A stretch of DNA of 64,000 bases, taken from assembly GCA_048267305.1 (NCBI GenBank), contig JBLWXT010000023.1:1-64000 (forward strand). Direction: 5' to 3'. Both the position numbers and the translations under genes were made by a program. Under the pieces are notes generated by a model. That model made no database searches. It was not told the origin of the DNA and was given only the letters and a program-made list of their open reading frames with translations. Positions within the stretch are counted from its first letter, which is position 1, and the number at the start of each line of letters is the position of its first letter. This document shows positions 25,100 through 34,837 of the stretch, piece after piece. Origin of the DNA: Owenweeksia sp048267305. Its GTDB lineage: Bacteria; Bacteroidota; Bacteroidia; Flavobacteriales; Schleiferiaceae.

Positions 25100-27433
25100 A
25101 TGAAAAAGCTAATCCTCCTTTTTTGCACAATAGCTCTCTACCTTACTTCCATTCCAAAAGCCAGTGCCTCGCACTTTGCCGGTGGTGAAATTTGGTATGA
25201 ATACGCTGGAAATGCTCAGTTTCCAAACCGCTATGATGTTTATCTGATTGTTTACAGAGATGTAAGTGGCGTACCCATGACAGGCTATATTCCAGCCCCA
25301 ATCTGCATTAAATCCAGTTGCTGGGGAACTATGAATGTAAATGCTCCACTACTTCCTTTCACCCTAAAACCAGGCAGCGATACATTGCCCGGCTCCATAC
25401 CGGGTAGTATCCTTACTCCTGAATTAACGGATTGTATTGATCCAAATTCTCCCGGACTTGTAGTTACAGAGGCATATCGATTTTATACTCAGGTGGACTT
25501 ACCGTCAGGTTGTCCTGATGTAACTTTTGCTTACTCCGCCAATGCACGAAACACCAGCGACAACCTTACGGCAGCCGGAAACCTTTATTTGGAAGCGAAG
25601 TTAAACACCACTCTTGGCAACAACAGCAGCCCCAAATTTTTAAATCCTGCCGCAAAGAGTTTTTGCGTAGGCACTCCTTTTATATGGTCTCAGGCCGCAA
25701 TCGAACCTGATGGCGACAGCCTGTTCTACGATTTTGGAATCCCGCAAACGGGAACCTGTGCAAATCCGGCATTTATGAACTTCAGACCGGGTTACTCCAA
25801 ATCAGCGCCAATGACCACAACCACAGGAATAACCTTCAACAATAAAACAGGTACCCTTCGCTTTACTGCCGCCCAACCCGAAGTGGTAGTGGTTAATATT
25901 ACAATTACAGAATATCGCTTTAATGTGCCGCAACAGGCCTGGCTAATAGTGGGAACTTCCGTTAGAGATTTACAAATCCCGGTTGTTAATGGCTGTAAGG
26001 TGGGATCCACCAATGGCCCCAGGTTTGCCTCCGGCTCCTACCCCCAACAACCAATCAGCACCGATAGTATCAAGGGATATGGGTTTTCAAAAATCACTAA
26101 TTATGATAGTGTACCAGACCCCAACCGACCCGGAAAGTTTTTAGTGAACATCCCTGTGATTGACTATAACTGCTTTGACAATGTAGTGTCCATTAAATTT
26201 GATGATGGTGTGTATTGTGAGACCGTTGCAGCGGATGGCTCCGACTTTCGGATAGTTGGTCCCGACTCAGTAGCGCGACCTGTAACCGGAGTGATTGACC
26301 ACTGCAGGCCAGATTTGGTTACTAAAAATATTGATCTACTGCTCCATAAACCACTAGATGTCAATGGTGATTACTTCCTTCAAATAAAAACGGGTAATGA
26401 TGGTAATACCCTTACCAACAAATGTGGTTTCCCTCTTAATCCCTTCTTTATGGTGATCATCCGTGTAAACAATTGCCCAACTCCGGATTATAGCCTTGAA
26501 AACGTAAGCGTAAATCTGGATAGAGAGATTGATATTGACTGGGAAATTGACATCAATAGTTTTGAACCCTCTGTTTTTACAGCCTGGAATATTCTGAGAG
26601 CTAACTCTAATGGCCAATTCTATATTCTACAATCTCTGGATAAGCCAGGAGATGTAAATCTCAGAAGCTATAAAGACACCAGCGTTACCTCAGAAGATGT
26701 GGACCTAACCCAGTTTCAATACATGGTTCAGCTGGTTCAAAATGGCAAGGTCTTCCCTCCATCCAACATTATACACTCTATATTACTTGAGAGTACTGAG
26801 AAAGCAGATAAAGAGGGGGTGGATTACAGTTGGAGCACTTATGACGGATGGGCCAACCCAAGCTATGAATTGGAATATGGCCGATTTAACCCCGGTACAA
26901 ATCAAATGGACTGGGCTAATTTTGGCGGCCCACTTCCAACCTATCAAAACGATGAATACTTTTATCCCTCATGTGAAGAAAATAAAGATACAACAGGATT
27001 ATATGGATTCAGGGTATTAGCTACCGATCCGGGCAATCCAGGAAATAGTTTTGTTTCAGAATCCAATTGGTTGTATTATGAAATAACCTGCCCAAAAGAT
27101 CCTGAACGCGGAGAGCTTACAGCTGTGGTTCCCTCTGTTTTTACTCCAAATGGAGATGGCAATAATGATTTGTTTCAACTCATTACCAACTTTGAGAATG
27201 CCGATGTGGCTATTTACAATCGCTGGGGCAAGCTCGTATTTGAAACCTCTGGCAACACTCAAGACATAGTTTGGGATGGTTCAGACAAAGAATCCGGTAA
27301 ATTGGTGGCAGATGGCGTTTATTACTATGTGGTTGACTTATCAGGCCAAATTGAAGACGGACAGGGTGGAAAAGAAAGAGTTTCAAAAGAGATGACAGGC
27401 TCCGTTACCATTTTTTCTAACGGCACTAAATGA
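25100..27433 (+). CDS. T9SS type B secreted protein (gliding-motility C-terminal domain), copy 1
   Basis: A 777-residue secreted protein. The signal peptide (MKKLILLFCTIALYLTSIPKASA) is followed by SHFAGGEIWYEYAG, the start of a domain common in Bacteroidota surface proteins. Conserved parts include NPAAKSFCVGTPFIWSQAAIEPDGDSL (about 185-211) and several Cys. From about 470 comes a segment with DIDWEIDINSFEPSVFTAW and DVDLTQFQYMVQLVQNGK, then FRVLATDP. The end is the type B sorting domain: SVFTPNGDGNNDLFQL (about 683) and a YNRWGKLVFE segment, then DGVYYYVVDL and GSVTIF. It should be exported by T9SS and is a putative adhesin or cell-surface structural protein. The next gene is a close paralogue. 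Confidence 0.88.
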   Translation: MKKLILLFCTIALYLTSIPKASASHFAGGEIWYEYAGNAQFPNRYDVYLIVYRDVSGVPMTGYIPAPICIKSSCWGTMNVNAPLLPFTLKPGSDTLPGSIPGSILTPELTDCIDPNSPGLVVTEAYRFYTQVDLPSGCPDVTFAYSANARNTSDNLTAAGNLYLEAKLNTTLGNNSSPKFLNPAAKSFCVGTPFIWSQAAIEPDGDSLFYDFGIPQTGTCANPAFMNFRPGYSKSAPMTTTTGITFNNKTGTLRFTAAQPEVVVVNITITEYRFNVPQQAWLIVGTSVRDLQIPVVNGCKVGSTNGPRFASGSYPQQPISTDSIKGYGFSKITNYDSVPDPNRPGKFLVNIPVIDYNCFDNVVSIKFDDGVYCETVAADGSDFRIVGPDSVARPVTGVIDHCRPDLVTKNIDLLLHKPLDVNGDYFLQIKTGNDGNTLTNKCGFPLNPFFMVIIRVNNCPTPDYSLENVSVNLDREIDIDWEIDINSFEPSVFTAWNILRANSNGQFYILQSLDKPGDVNLRSYKDTSVTSEDVDLTQFQYMVQLVQNGKVFPPSNIIHSILLESTEKADKEGVDYSWSTYDGWANPSYELEYGRFNPGTNQMDWANFGGPLPTYQNDEYFYPSCEENKDTTGLYGFRVLATDPGNPGNSFVSESNWLYYEITCPKDPERGELTAVVPSVFTPNGDGNNDLFQLITNFENADVAIYNRWGKLVFETSGNTQDIVWDGSDKESGKLVADGVYYYVVDLSGQIEDGQGGKERVSKEMTGSVTIFSNGTK

Positions 27434-27522
27434 TCATTTATCCTAACACATTCATAAAACAAAGCTTACTCTAATGCGGTTTTCTTAGTTTACCTTCATA
27501 ATTTTGCTCCGTTCACTACCTT

Positions 27523-27549
27523 AAACCCCCATTTACTAAATGAGGGTTT
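27523..27549 (+). terminator. Hairpin terminator between the tandem T9SS genes
   Basis: AAACCCCCATTT at 27523-27534 pairs with AAATGAGGGTTT at 27538-27549 (one C-A mismatch), with a 3-nt loop and a T-rich tail. It suggests the two paralogous genes are transcribed separately. Confidence 0.7.
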
Positions 27550-27636
27550 GGTTTGTTGTCAACAACTTTTGTGGTTTATCAACAATAGGCTATTTTTAGC
27601 CTCGCTTGTAAAACCACGATTTAAAGCACACTTATA

Positions 27637-29979
27637 ATGAAGAAATTACTATTACTTATCTGCATTGGATTTTTCTCACTCGGTATTACCCATGAGGCCA
27701 AAGCTAGTCATGCAGCTGGTGGAGAAATCACTTATCGATATGTTGGAGATTCAACCGGCATTCCTTATAATTACTGTATCACACTTACGGTGTACAGAAG
27801 AAATGAAACCGGAAGTGCGGGTTTGGGAAATACGTTTACCGTAAATATCAACTCCACCTGCTTCTCTCAACAAAATGTAACGGTAACCAGGCTTGTACCT
27901 CCTGCAGGGCAGGCAGCCGGAGACGGAGGTTTTATAGTACCTAACTACACACCCTGTATTGATGAACTCAATCCTGGCTCCACATTTTATAAAATTAGTC
28001 AGCATATCTACAAGGCCTGTGTTGTACTACCCGGTAAATGTGCCGATTTCACCTTTTCCTGGTCACTGTGCTGTAGAAATAACAACATCACCAATCTGGC
28101 TACAAAACCTAATCTCTATTTGGAGTCCAAGCTAAACAACACTCGCCAGCCAAATACATCTCCAAGATTTGTAAATCCGGCAGCAAAATCATTTTGTGTT
28201 AATACTACCTCTCCTTTTGTATGGTCGCAAAATGCAGTAGAGCCTGATATGGACTCGTTGAACTTTACACTTCAGCAACCATGGACTGCCTCTAATACCC
28301 CTATAGCATGGGCTGCAGGCTATACCACTCAACAACCAATGACTACAGCCAATGGCTTTAATCTTAATGCCAAAAACGGAACTTTCTTCTTTCAGCCAAC
28401 AAATGTGGAGAATGATGTAATCAAGATTGTTGTTGAAGAATGGCGATATGATACCATTATCCAGCTTTATTATCAAGTGGGTACTGCTATTCGTGAATTA
28501 CAAGTACCTGTAGTAAGTCAATGTAACCCAGTTGCCGTAGCCGGTATTGCCATTGACTCTACCATTCAGGATCAAAACGGACAACCTGCCGGAACTGCCC
28601 TTTACACAGTAGACAGCCTTTTAAACCGTTTTAATATCACACGTATTGGCAACCCTGTAAATGGTAGTGGCCCCGCAGCTACCGCCCGACTACCGGTAGT
28701 ACCCTACAAGTGTTTTGATTCTATTGTTACTCTCGAATTTGATAAGGGATTAGTATGTGACTCCTTTTCTGTGGATGGATCAGAGTTTAGAATTATTGGC
28801 CCGGATCAGGTGTTAAGACCAGTTGTAGGTGTAGAAACCAATTGTGGTCCTGATTTACTTACCCGTAAGGTGAACCTCTTACTACACAAATCGCTGGATA
28901 CCGCAGGAGATTTCTTGTTATACATCAAAACAGGAAATGATGGTAACTCACTGGTAAATGAGTGTGGTTTCCCTGTGGATAGCTTTTTTGCCATTATAAT
29001 AAGGATTGATAACTGCCCTTACCCAGATTATAAGCTGAGTAATGTAACGGTAGATCGTGATGAAGATATTATTATTGACTGGGAAATCGATATTAACAGT
29101 TTTGTACCCGCAGCCTTTACCTCATGGAGAATCCTGAGAGCTAATATGGACGATCAATACTATATTCTGGATGAGCTGGACAGTCCAACCGATGTGAACG
29201 TACGATCATTTAAGGATACCTCTCTCGACCCTATTGATGTGGATTTGACCCAGTTCCAGTACATTGTACAATTGGTGCAGAATGGTAAACCATACCCACC
29301 TACCAACCGTATTTTCTCCATACTGCTTAATGACACCGTAAATGCCGAGGAAGACGGAAATCTATACGACTGGAGTACCTACATTGGTTGGGATAGCGCC
29401 TTTTATGAATTTCAGTATGGGAAGTATGACACCACTCAACAAAAAATGGTTTGGCAAACCAGTGGAGGTCCCAGACAAGAGTACTTTAACGATTCATACA
29501 CTTATCCTCTGTGCGAGGAAAACCGCGATACCAGTGGCCTCTATGCCTTCAGGGTTTTAGCTACTGATCCTAAAAACCTACCTCCTGGCGGATTTATCTC
29601 TGAGTCTAACTGGTTATATTACAGTATAGATTGTGAAGAGCCAGAACCAGATAAAAAACCACCACTTCCTGTTATACCTACCGTATTTACACCTAATGGC
29701 GATGGTAATAACGACATGTATAAGTTGAATACGGATTATCAATATGCTGAAATCGGTATTTATAACAGATGGGGTAAGGCAGTACTCAACTTTTCCGGAA
29801 ACCCTGACAATCTGGAATGGGATGGTACTGATCAAAACTCAGGTCAAAAAGTAGCTGATGGTGTATACTACTACATTATCACTCTGAGATCTGATCTGGA
29901 TGATGGTACTGGAAACATTACCACCGATTCACAAGAATTTACAGGATCAGTTACTATTTTCTCAAATGGTACCAGATAA
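27637..29979 (+). CDS. T9SS type B secreted protein (gliding-motility C-terminal domain), copy 2
   Basis: A 780-residue paralogue of the preceding gene, with the same layout: signal peptide, SHAAGGEITYRYVG opening, NPAAKSFCVNTTSPFVWSQ, EFRIIGPDQVLRPVVG, DIIIDWEIDINSFVPAAF, VDLTQFQYIVQLVQNGK and CEENRDTSGLYAFRVLATDP. The type B sorting domain has TVFTPNGDGNNDMYKL and IYNRWGKAVL, with DGVYYYIITL and a final GSVTIF. Similarity to copy 1 is highest in the C-terminal half. The pair arose by tandem duplication and has diverged in the N-terminal domain. It has a separate upstream region and its own strong terminator. Confidence 0.88.
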   Translation: MKKLLLLICIGFFSLGITHEAKASHAAGGEITYRYVGDSTGIPYNYCITLTVYRRNETGSAGLGNTFTVNINSTCFSQQNVTVTRLVPPAGQAAGDGGFIVPNYTPCIDELNPGSTFYKISQHIYKACVVLPGKCADFTFSWSLCCRNNNITNLATKPNLYLESKLNNTRQPNTSPRFVNPAAKSFCVNTTSPFVWSQNAVEPDMDSLNFTLQQPWTASNTPIAWAAGYTTQQPMTTANGFNLNAKNGTFFFQPTNVENDVIKIVVEEWRYDTIIQLYYQVGTAIRELQVPVVSQCNPVAVAGIAIDSTIQDQNGQPAGTALYTVDSLLNRFNITRIGNPVNGSGPAATARLPVVPYKCFDSIVTLEFDKGLVCDSFSVDGSEFRIIGPDQVLRPVVGVETNCGPDLLTRKVNLLLHKSLDTAGDFLLYIKTGNDGNSLVNECGFPVDSFFAIIIRIDNCPYPDYKLSNVTVDRDEDIIIDWEIDINSFVPAAFTSWRILRANMDDQYYILDELDSPTDVNVRSFKDTSLDPIDVDLTQFQYIVQLVQNGKPYPPTNRIFSILLNDTVNAEEDGNLYDWSTYIGWDSAFYEFQYGKYDTTQQKMVWQTSGGPRQEYFNDSYTYPLCEENRDTSGLYAFRVLATDPKNLPPGGFISESNWLYYSIDCEEPEPDKKPPLPVIPTVFTPNGDGNNDMYKLNTDYQYAEIGIYNRWGKAVLNFSGNPDNLEWDGTDQNSGQKVADGVYYYIITLRSDLDDGTGNITTDSQEFTGSVTIFSNGTR

Positions 29980-30001
29980 TTAACATAACACAACTTACAA
30001 A

Positions 30002-30041
30002 AGAGAGGCCGTGTGATTTTCACACGGCCTCTCTTTTTTTT
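30002..30041 (+). terminator. Rho-independent terminator after the second T9SS-B gene
   Basis: A 14-bp perfect stem: AGAGAGGCCGTGTG at 30002-30015 pairs with CACACGGCCTCTCT at 30021-30034, loop ATTTT, followed by T7. Confidence 0.92.
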
Positions 30042-30110
30042 GGTAGGGTAGGATTGCCATAACCTATTATTTGGCCCTAAGCAGGTTTAAAAGCCTAAGC
30101 ACAAAGCACA

Positions 30111-30140
30111 AAAAAGCCGCTGAAGTACAACTTCAGCGGC
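30111..30140 (-). terminator. Rho-independent terminator of the accC operon
   Basis: On the minus strand, GCCGCTGAAGT pairs with ACTTCAGCGGC (30116-30126 and 30130-30140), followed by a run of at least five T (30111-30115). It ends the pepA-to-accC transcript. Confidence 0.9.
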
Positions 30141-30163
30141 CATTACAAATATCTTAAGCTCAA

Positions 30164-31504
30164 TTAAGCCTCAAGCTTGAAGGTTTCCATAAACTTGGTA
30201 GTATAATTACCAGCCAAATATTCAGGATCATCCATAAGGGCTCTATGGAATGGAATTGTGGTTTTTACACCTTCAATTACAAACTCATCAAGAGCTCTGC
30301 GCATTTTGTCAATTGCCTCTTCTCTGGTTTGAGCCGTTGTGATCAACTTGGCAATCATAGAATCATAATAAGGAGGGATGGTATAACCTGCATAAACATG
30401 CGTATCCAACCTTATACCATGGCCTCCAGGCGCATGAAAAGTGGTGATTGTTCCCGGTGATGGTCGAAAATCGTTATATGGATCCTCGGCATTAATTCTA
30501 CATTCAATAGAGTGCAACTGAGGCTCATAGTTTTTACCCGAAATTGGGATACCGGCAGCCACCTTTATCTGTTCTCTGATCAAGTCATAATCAATAACCT
30601 GCTCCGTTATGGGATGCTCCACCTGAATACGGGTGTTCATCTCCATGAAGTAAAAGTTACGATGCTTATCTACCAAAAACTCTATAGTTCCGGCACCTTC
30701 ATACTTTATAAACTCCGCTGCCTTTACAGCTGCCATTCCCATTTTATTTCTAAGTTCCTTAGTCATAAAAGGAGAGGGAGTTTCCTCAGTAAGTTTTTGA
30801 TGCCTTCTTTGAATAGAGCAATCTCTTTCAGACAGGTGACATGCTTTACCATTAGAGTCACCTACAATCTGTATTTCGATATGTCGAGGCTCCTCTATGA
30901 GTTTTTCCATATACATGCCATCGTTACCAAAGGCCGCAGCAGCTTCCTGGCGAGCACTGTCCCAGGCTTTTTTAAGCTCCTCTTTCTTCCAAACGGCACG
31001 CATACCTTTTCCTCCACCTCCGGCAGTAGCCTTAAGCATTACAGGAAATCCCATTTCCACGGCAAGCTCTTCACATTGCTCATATGATTCCAACAAACCA
31101 TCAGAGCCCGGTACACAGGGAACTCCGGCAGCTTTCATGGTAGCTTTAGCCGAAGCCTTGTCTCCCATTCTATCAATCATCTCAGGTGTAGGCCCGATAA
31201 ATTTTATACCATTCTCGGCACATATTTTGGAAAACTTCGAATTCTCCGAAAGAAATCCATATCCCGGATGAATAGCATCTGCATTGGTAATCTCTGCCGC
31301 AGCTATAATATTAGGGATATTAAGATATGATTCGCTGCTGGCCGCAGGGCCTATACACACTGCCTCATCAGCAAATCTCACGTGGAGACTTTCCTTATCT
31401 GCAGTACTATAAACAGCAACCGTTTTAATGCCCATTTCCTTGCAGGTACGTAATACCCTCAAGGCGATTTCACCACGATTGGCAATCAATACTTTCTTAA
31501 ACAT
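30164..31504 (-). CDS. accC: Acetyl-CoA carboxylase, biotin carboxylase subunit
   Basis: A 446-residue ATP-grasp enzyme that carboxylates the biotin on AccB, the first step of fatty acid synthesis. It opens MFKKVLIANRGEIALRV. The glycine-rich ATP loop is AGGGGKGMRAV (161-171), and the metal and catalytic segment EMNTRIQVEHPITE (288-301) is complete. Length equals the usual ~450. It is the last gene of the operon, 35 nt after accB, and is followed by a hairpin terminator. Confidence 0.97.
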   Translation of the reverse strand: MFKKVLIANRGEIALRVLRTCKEMGIKTVAVYSTADKESLHVRFADEAVCIGPAASSESYLNIPNIIAAAEITNADAIHPGYGFLSENSKFSKICAENGIKFIGPTPEMIDRMGDKASAKATMKAAGVPCVPGSDGLLESYEQCEELAVEMGFPVMLKATAGGGGKGMRAVWKKEELKKAWDSARQEAAAAFGNDGMYMEKLIEEPRHIEIQIVGDSNGKACHLSERDCSIQRRHQKLTEETPSPFMTKELRNKMGMAAVKAAEFIKYEGAGTIEFLVDKHRNFYFMEMNTRIQVEHPITEQVIDYDLIREQIKVAAGIPISGKNYEPQLHSIECRINAEDPYNDFRPSPGTITTFHAPGGHGIRLDTHVYAGYTIPPYYDSMIAKLITTAQTREEAIDKMRRALDEFVIEGVKTTIPFHRALMDDPEYLAGNYTTKFMETFKLEA

Positions 31505-31539
31505 ACATTTGGTTTAGAAGGTGAGTGGTACGCTTTGTA

Positions 31540-32025
31540 CTAAGATGGGTCAACCAAAAACAGAGGTTGATCATACTCAACTGGTGTTTGATCATCAGCT
31601 AGGATTTTCACAATTTTACCGCTAATCTCACTTTCAATTTCATTGAAAAGTTTCATGGCTTCAATGATACACACTACCGAGCCTTTAGAAATTTCATCAC
31701 CAACATTCACAAACAAATCCTTGTCAGGGGAAGGCCTGCGGTAAAAAGTACCAATCATTGGCGACTTTATAGTTACATAACCACTGGTATCCTCTTCAGG
31801 GGCAGCGGCCTCAGCAGATGCCGGGGCAGGTGCGGCCGGAGCAGAAACCTGAGGTTGTTGTACAGCCATTTGCGGCATAGAGTATACTTGCTGAACAGGG
31901 TGTTCTGCTTTATAAGCCGCGTCTGTTTTAATGTTTATTTTAAAATTTTCGGTTTCGAGATTAACCTCAGCAGCTCCTGAACGGGCTACAAATTTGATCA
32001 AGTTCTGTATTTCTTTAATATCCAT
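31540..32025 (-). CDS. accB: Acetyl-CoA carboxylase, biotin carboxyl carrier protein
   Basis: A 161-residue BCCP. An N-terminal helical segment (MDIKEIQNLIKFVARSG) leads to an Ala/Pro-rich mobile linker (about 58-78, APAAPAPASAEAAAPEE), then the C-terminal biotinyl domain (about 80-161). The biotin-accepting Lys125 sits in EAMKLFNEIE, the standard EAMK context. It lies between fabH (41 nt) and accC (35 nt) in the lipid operon. Confidence 0.96.
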   Translation of the reverse strand: MDIKEIQNLIKFVARSGAAEVNLETENFKINIKTDAAYKAEHPVQQVYSMPQMAVQQPQVSAPAAPAPASAEAAAPEEDTSGYVTIKSPMIGTFYRRPSPDKDLFVNVGDEISKGSVVCIIEAMKLFNEIESEISGKIVKILADDQTPVEYDQPLFLVDPS

Positions 32026-32066
32026 TATAAGGATGGTTTACAGTTTATACACAAATCTAAAAAATA

Positions 32067-33059
32067 TTACTTCGGATCGTAAGCCCAGGTGAGGTATAGC
32101 GCCCCCCAGGTAAAACCGCCACCAAAGGCGGCAAAAACAAGATTATCGCCTTTCTTTAGTTGCTTTTCGTAATCCCACAAACACAGGGGCAATGTGGCAT
32201 TAGTGGTATTTCCATAGCGAGTAATGTTTATCATCACTTTATCTTCAGACAAGCCCATTCTATTGGCTGTAGCGCTAATGATTCTTTTGTTGGCCTGATG
32301 TGGAACCAGCCAGGCGATGTCGTCAGAGGTAAGGTTATTTCTCTTCATAATCTGCTCGCTGTAATCCGCCATGTTGGTTACTGCAAACTTAAATACCTGT
32401 TGACCCTCCTGATGAACAAAGTGCTCGCGTTTGGCCACGGTTTCTTCTGTTGCCGGATACATTGAACCTCCGGCCTTAATATATAGAAACTCACGGCCAG
32501 CACCATCACTTCTAAGCAACGAATCCTGAATACCGTAACCTTCCTCGCTGGGCTCTAAGAGTACAGCCCCGGCACCATCGCCAAAAATCACGCAGGTGGT
32601 GCGGTCGGTATAATCTATTATAGATGACATTTTATCTGCACCAATCACCAATACCTTTTTGTAACGCCCGGCTTCAATAAATTGAGCACCAGTTTCAAGC
32701 CCAAATAAGAATCCTGAACAGGCGGCATTAAGATCAAAGCTAAAGGCATTTGTTGCACCTATCTCGGTGGCAACATAGGCTGCTGTGGATGCTACGGTCA
32801 TATCGGCCGTGGTAGTACTGCAAATAACCAGATCGATTTCCTTTGGATCGAGCTTGCGCTTTTCAATCAATTCGTTGGCCGCCTTAATGGCCATAAACGA
32901 AGTTCCTAAGCCTTCCCCCTTCAATATCCTCCGCTCTTCAATACCAGTACGAGTAGTGATCCACTCCTCATTGGTATCAACCATGGTTTCCAGTATTTTA
33001 TTTGTAAGTCTATATTCGGGCACATATCCCCCGATTGCTGTAATTGCCGCCTTTGCCAT
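32067..33059 (-). CDS. fabH: 3-oxoacyl-ACP synthase III
   Basis: A 330-residue KASIII that condenses acetyl-CoA with malonyl-ACP to start fatty acid chains. The catalytic Cys114 is in NAACSGFLFG, His254 in VPHQANKRI and Asn284 in RYGNTTNAT. The N-terminal half carries the usual NEEWITTRTGIEERR. It lies 3 nt after plsX in the operon. It may also accept branched primers, as many Bacteroidota do, but this is not visible. Confidence 0.96.
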   Translation of the reverse strand: MAKAAITAIGGYVPEYRLTNKILETMVDTNEEWITTRTGIEERRILKGEGLGTSFMAIKAANELIEKRKLDPKEIDLVICSTTTADMTVASTAAYVATEIGATNAFSFDLNAACSGFLFGLETGAQFIEAGRYKKVLVIGADKMSSIIDYTDRTTCVIFGDGAGAVLLEPSEEGYGIQDSLLRSDGAGREFLYIKAGGSMYPATEETVAKREHFVHQEGQQVFKFAVTNMADYSEQIMKRNNLTSDDIAWLVPHQANKRIISATANRMGLSEDKVMINITRYGNTTNATLPLCLWDYEKQLKKGDNLVFAAFGGGFTWGALYLTWAYDPK

Positions 33060-33062
33060 CTT

Positions 33063-34007
33063 TTATTTGAATGCCTTTGTTATATGTTCTGAAAGTTTTG
33101 CCTTAGCAATTTTTTCAGTAGCAAGAATCATATTTAATATGGCCTTAGGGCTTGATACTCCATGTCCCAAAACCACATTACCTCGCACTCCTAAAATAGG
33201 AGTACCTCCATATAGTTCGTAATTAAACTTCTCCAGAAACGGATCCTCAATTTTCCGGTGTGATATCAACTGGTAAAAACCCTCAGCCTGCTTTAAGAAA
33301 ACATTTCCAGTGAAACCATCACAAACGGTAACATCCACAGTGCCATCATAAAAGTCTCGGGCTTCTACATTTCCGGTAAAGGTAAGTTCTTTTGAATTGC
33401 TAAGAAGCTCATGTGCCTTTTGGTAAAGCAAGCTTCCCTTACCCGGCTCAGCACCTGTATTTAGCAAGCCAACACGGGGGTTATCAATACCGTGAACTAC
33501 TGTGGCGTATGTAGCGCCAAGCTTTGCAAACTGCAACAGCAACTCAGGTTTTGCATCCACATTAATACCTACATCAACCAAAATGTTGAAACCTCCGTTC
33601 AGCTGTGGAAACACACCAATAACGCAAGGTCGGCTTACCCCATCAATAAGTTTCAGGGCATTCATGGCAGCTACCATTACCGCACCGGAATTTCCGGCAC
33701 TGGCAAACCCATCAAGTTTGCCGGCTGCCAACAATGCAAAACCTATATTAAGCGATGATTGGGGCTTGGATTGTAAAGCCTTCACAGGATGCTCCCCCAT
33801 CTCAATGGCTTGAGGAGCATCAACAATCACACAATTTTCAGGGAGATTTATACTTCGCTCACCCAACCACTGCTGTATTTTATCACCAGCACCAATTAAG
33901 TGTAATTTAGTATCCTCCTGAAGCTCAAGCAATGAAGAAATACCCCCTTCAAGAGTAGCAATGGGCGCCAGGTCGCCACCCATTATATCTATACCAATGT
34001 TTATCAT
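33063..34007 (-). CDS. plsX: Phosphate acyltransferase PlsX
   Basis: A 314-residue PlsX from the ATG at 34007 (MINIGIDIMGGDLAP); an in-frame TTG two codons upstream is less likely. PlsX makes acyl-phosphate from acyl-ACP for glycerol-3-phosphate acylation. Family signs are the GIDIMGGDLAP opening, GNSGAVMVAAM (about 106-116), a LLNTGAEPGKGS segment and VDVTVCDGFTGNVFLK. It is part of the classical rpmF-plsX-fabH cluster. Confidence 0.96.
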   Translation of the reverse strand: MINIGIDIMGGDLAPIATLEGGISSLLELQEDTKLHLIGAGDKIQQWLGERSINLPENCVIVDAPQAIEMGEHPVKALQSKPQSSLNIGFALLAAGKLDGFASAGNSGAVMVAAMNALKLIDGVSRPCVIGVFPQLNGGFNILVDVGINVDAKPELLLQFAKLGATYATVVHGIDNPRVGLLNTGAEPGKGSLLYQKAHELLSNSKELTFTGNVEARDFYDGTVDVTVCDGFTGNVFLKQAEGFYQLISHRKIEDPFLEKFNYELYGGTPILGVRGNVVLGHGVSSPKAILNMILATEKIAKAKLSEHITKAFK

Positions 34008-34047
34008 AAACAAAAAAAGGTAGTCAGTAAACTACCTTTTCAATAGC

Positions 34048-34236
34048 TTAAGCTACTTGTTTTTCCATCACCACTTTACCTTTGTAGTAAAGCTTATCCT
34101 CATGCCAGTAAGCACGGTGATAAAGGTGTGCTTCTCCGGTAACAGCGCAAAGAGCTATTGTTGGAGCAACTGCCTTATAGTGAGTTCTGCGCTTATCTCT
34201 CCTTGTTTTGGAAATTTTGCGTTTAGGATGTGCCAT
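34048..34236 (-). CDS. rpmF: 50S ribosomal protein L32
   Basis: A 62-residue L32, opening MAHPKRKISKTRRDKRRTHY. Only one Cys is present and no CxxC zinc ribbon, which is usual for flavobacterial L32. It follows the DUF177 gene by 23 nt and precedes plsX by 40 nt, the typical arrangement linking ribosome and lipid synthesis genes. Confidence 0.97.
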   Translation of the reverse strand: MAHPKRKISKTRRDKRRTHYKAVAPTIALCAVTGEAHLYHRAYWHEDKLYYKGKVVMEKQVA

Positions 34237-34259
34237 CTTCTATCTATTTAATTCAATTC

Positions 34260-34781
34260 TTAATTCAACAAATTTTTCAACTTATCCCATCTTGGGTCCG
34301 AAGTCTTTTCGTCTTCAGCTTTTGTGGATAAACTTTCTAACTTTTCTCTAATCTCTTTTCCGGCCTTGCTTTTTTCGGCATCCGGTGAAACTCTTTTTAA
34401 TGGAACCGACAATACTGCCGTTTCATATAAAAGCTGAGCTATGTTAAACTCGTGTTCACCATGAGGAAGAATCAGTACATCTTCATTGCTGTCATCATAC
34501 TCATCTCCAAACTTCACCACTATTACCGACCCACCATCTACCGGCTGCTTATAAAGCTCCGTGGTTAAATCACATGGCACAGTTACAGTTCCCTCTATCT
34601 TAATTTCAAGCTCCAATCCATTGGGCTTTTTGCGAAGCAAAACAGCAGCCTTTAAATCGGCTTGCTCAAAATCACGATAATCAAAAAGCTCAAAGAACTC
34701 ATTATTCATTTGATAGTCAAATGAATGTTCTCCCAAACTAAGGCCGAAAAATTTGATTTTATACGCTTTCAAATCTTTCAT
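34260..34781 (-). CDS. DUF177 (YceD-like) protein
   Basis: A 173-residue DUF177 protein from the ATG at 34781 (MKDLKAYKI); the ATG four codons upstream is possible. Conserved parts are the middle segment TVPCDLTTELYKQPVDG and the C-terminal KLKNLLN, preceded by a TSDPRWDKL phrase typical of the family. DUF177/YceD homologues are found next to rpmF across bacteria and are linked to 23S rRNA handling; the role is only partly known. It is upstream of rpmF in the same operon. Confidence 0.88.
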   Translation of the reverse strand: MKDLKAYKIKFFGLSLGEHSFDYQMNNEFFELFDYRDFEQADLKAAVLLRKKPNGLELEIKIEGTVTVPCDLTTELYKQPVDGGSVIVVKFGDEYDDSNEDVLILPHGEHEFNIAQLLYETAVLSVPLKRVSPDAEKSKAGKEIREKLESLSTKAEDEKTSDPRWDKLKNLLN

Positions 34782-34837
34782 TCCAACCCTCATTTTGTTA
34801 GAGCCGGCAAAGATATTAAAATCTTTTACACAACTAC

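Noticed and set aside
30512..31087. 191-codon plus-strand frame over accC
   Set aside because: Antisense shadow of accC; no features of a real protein.
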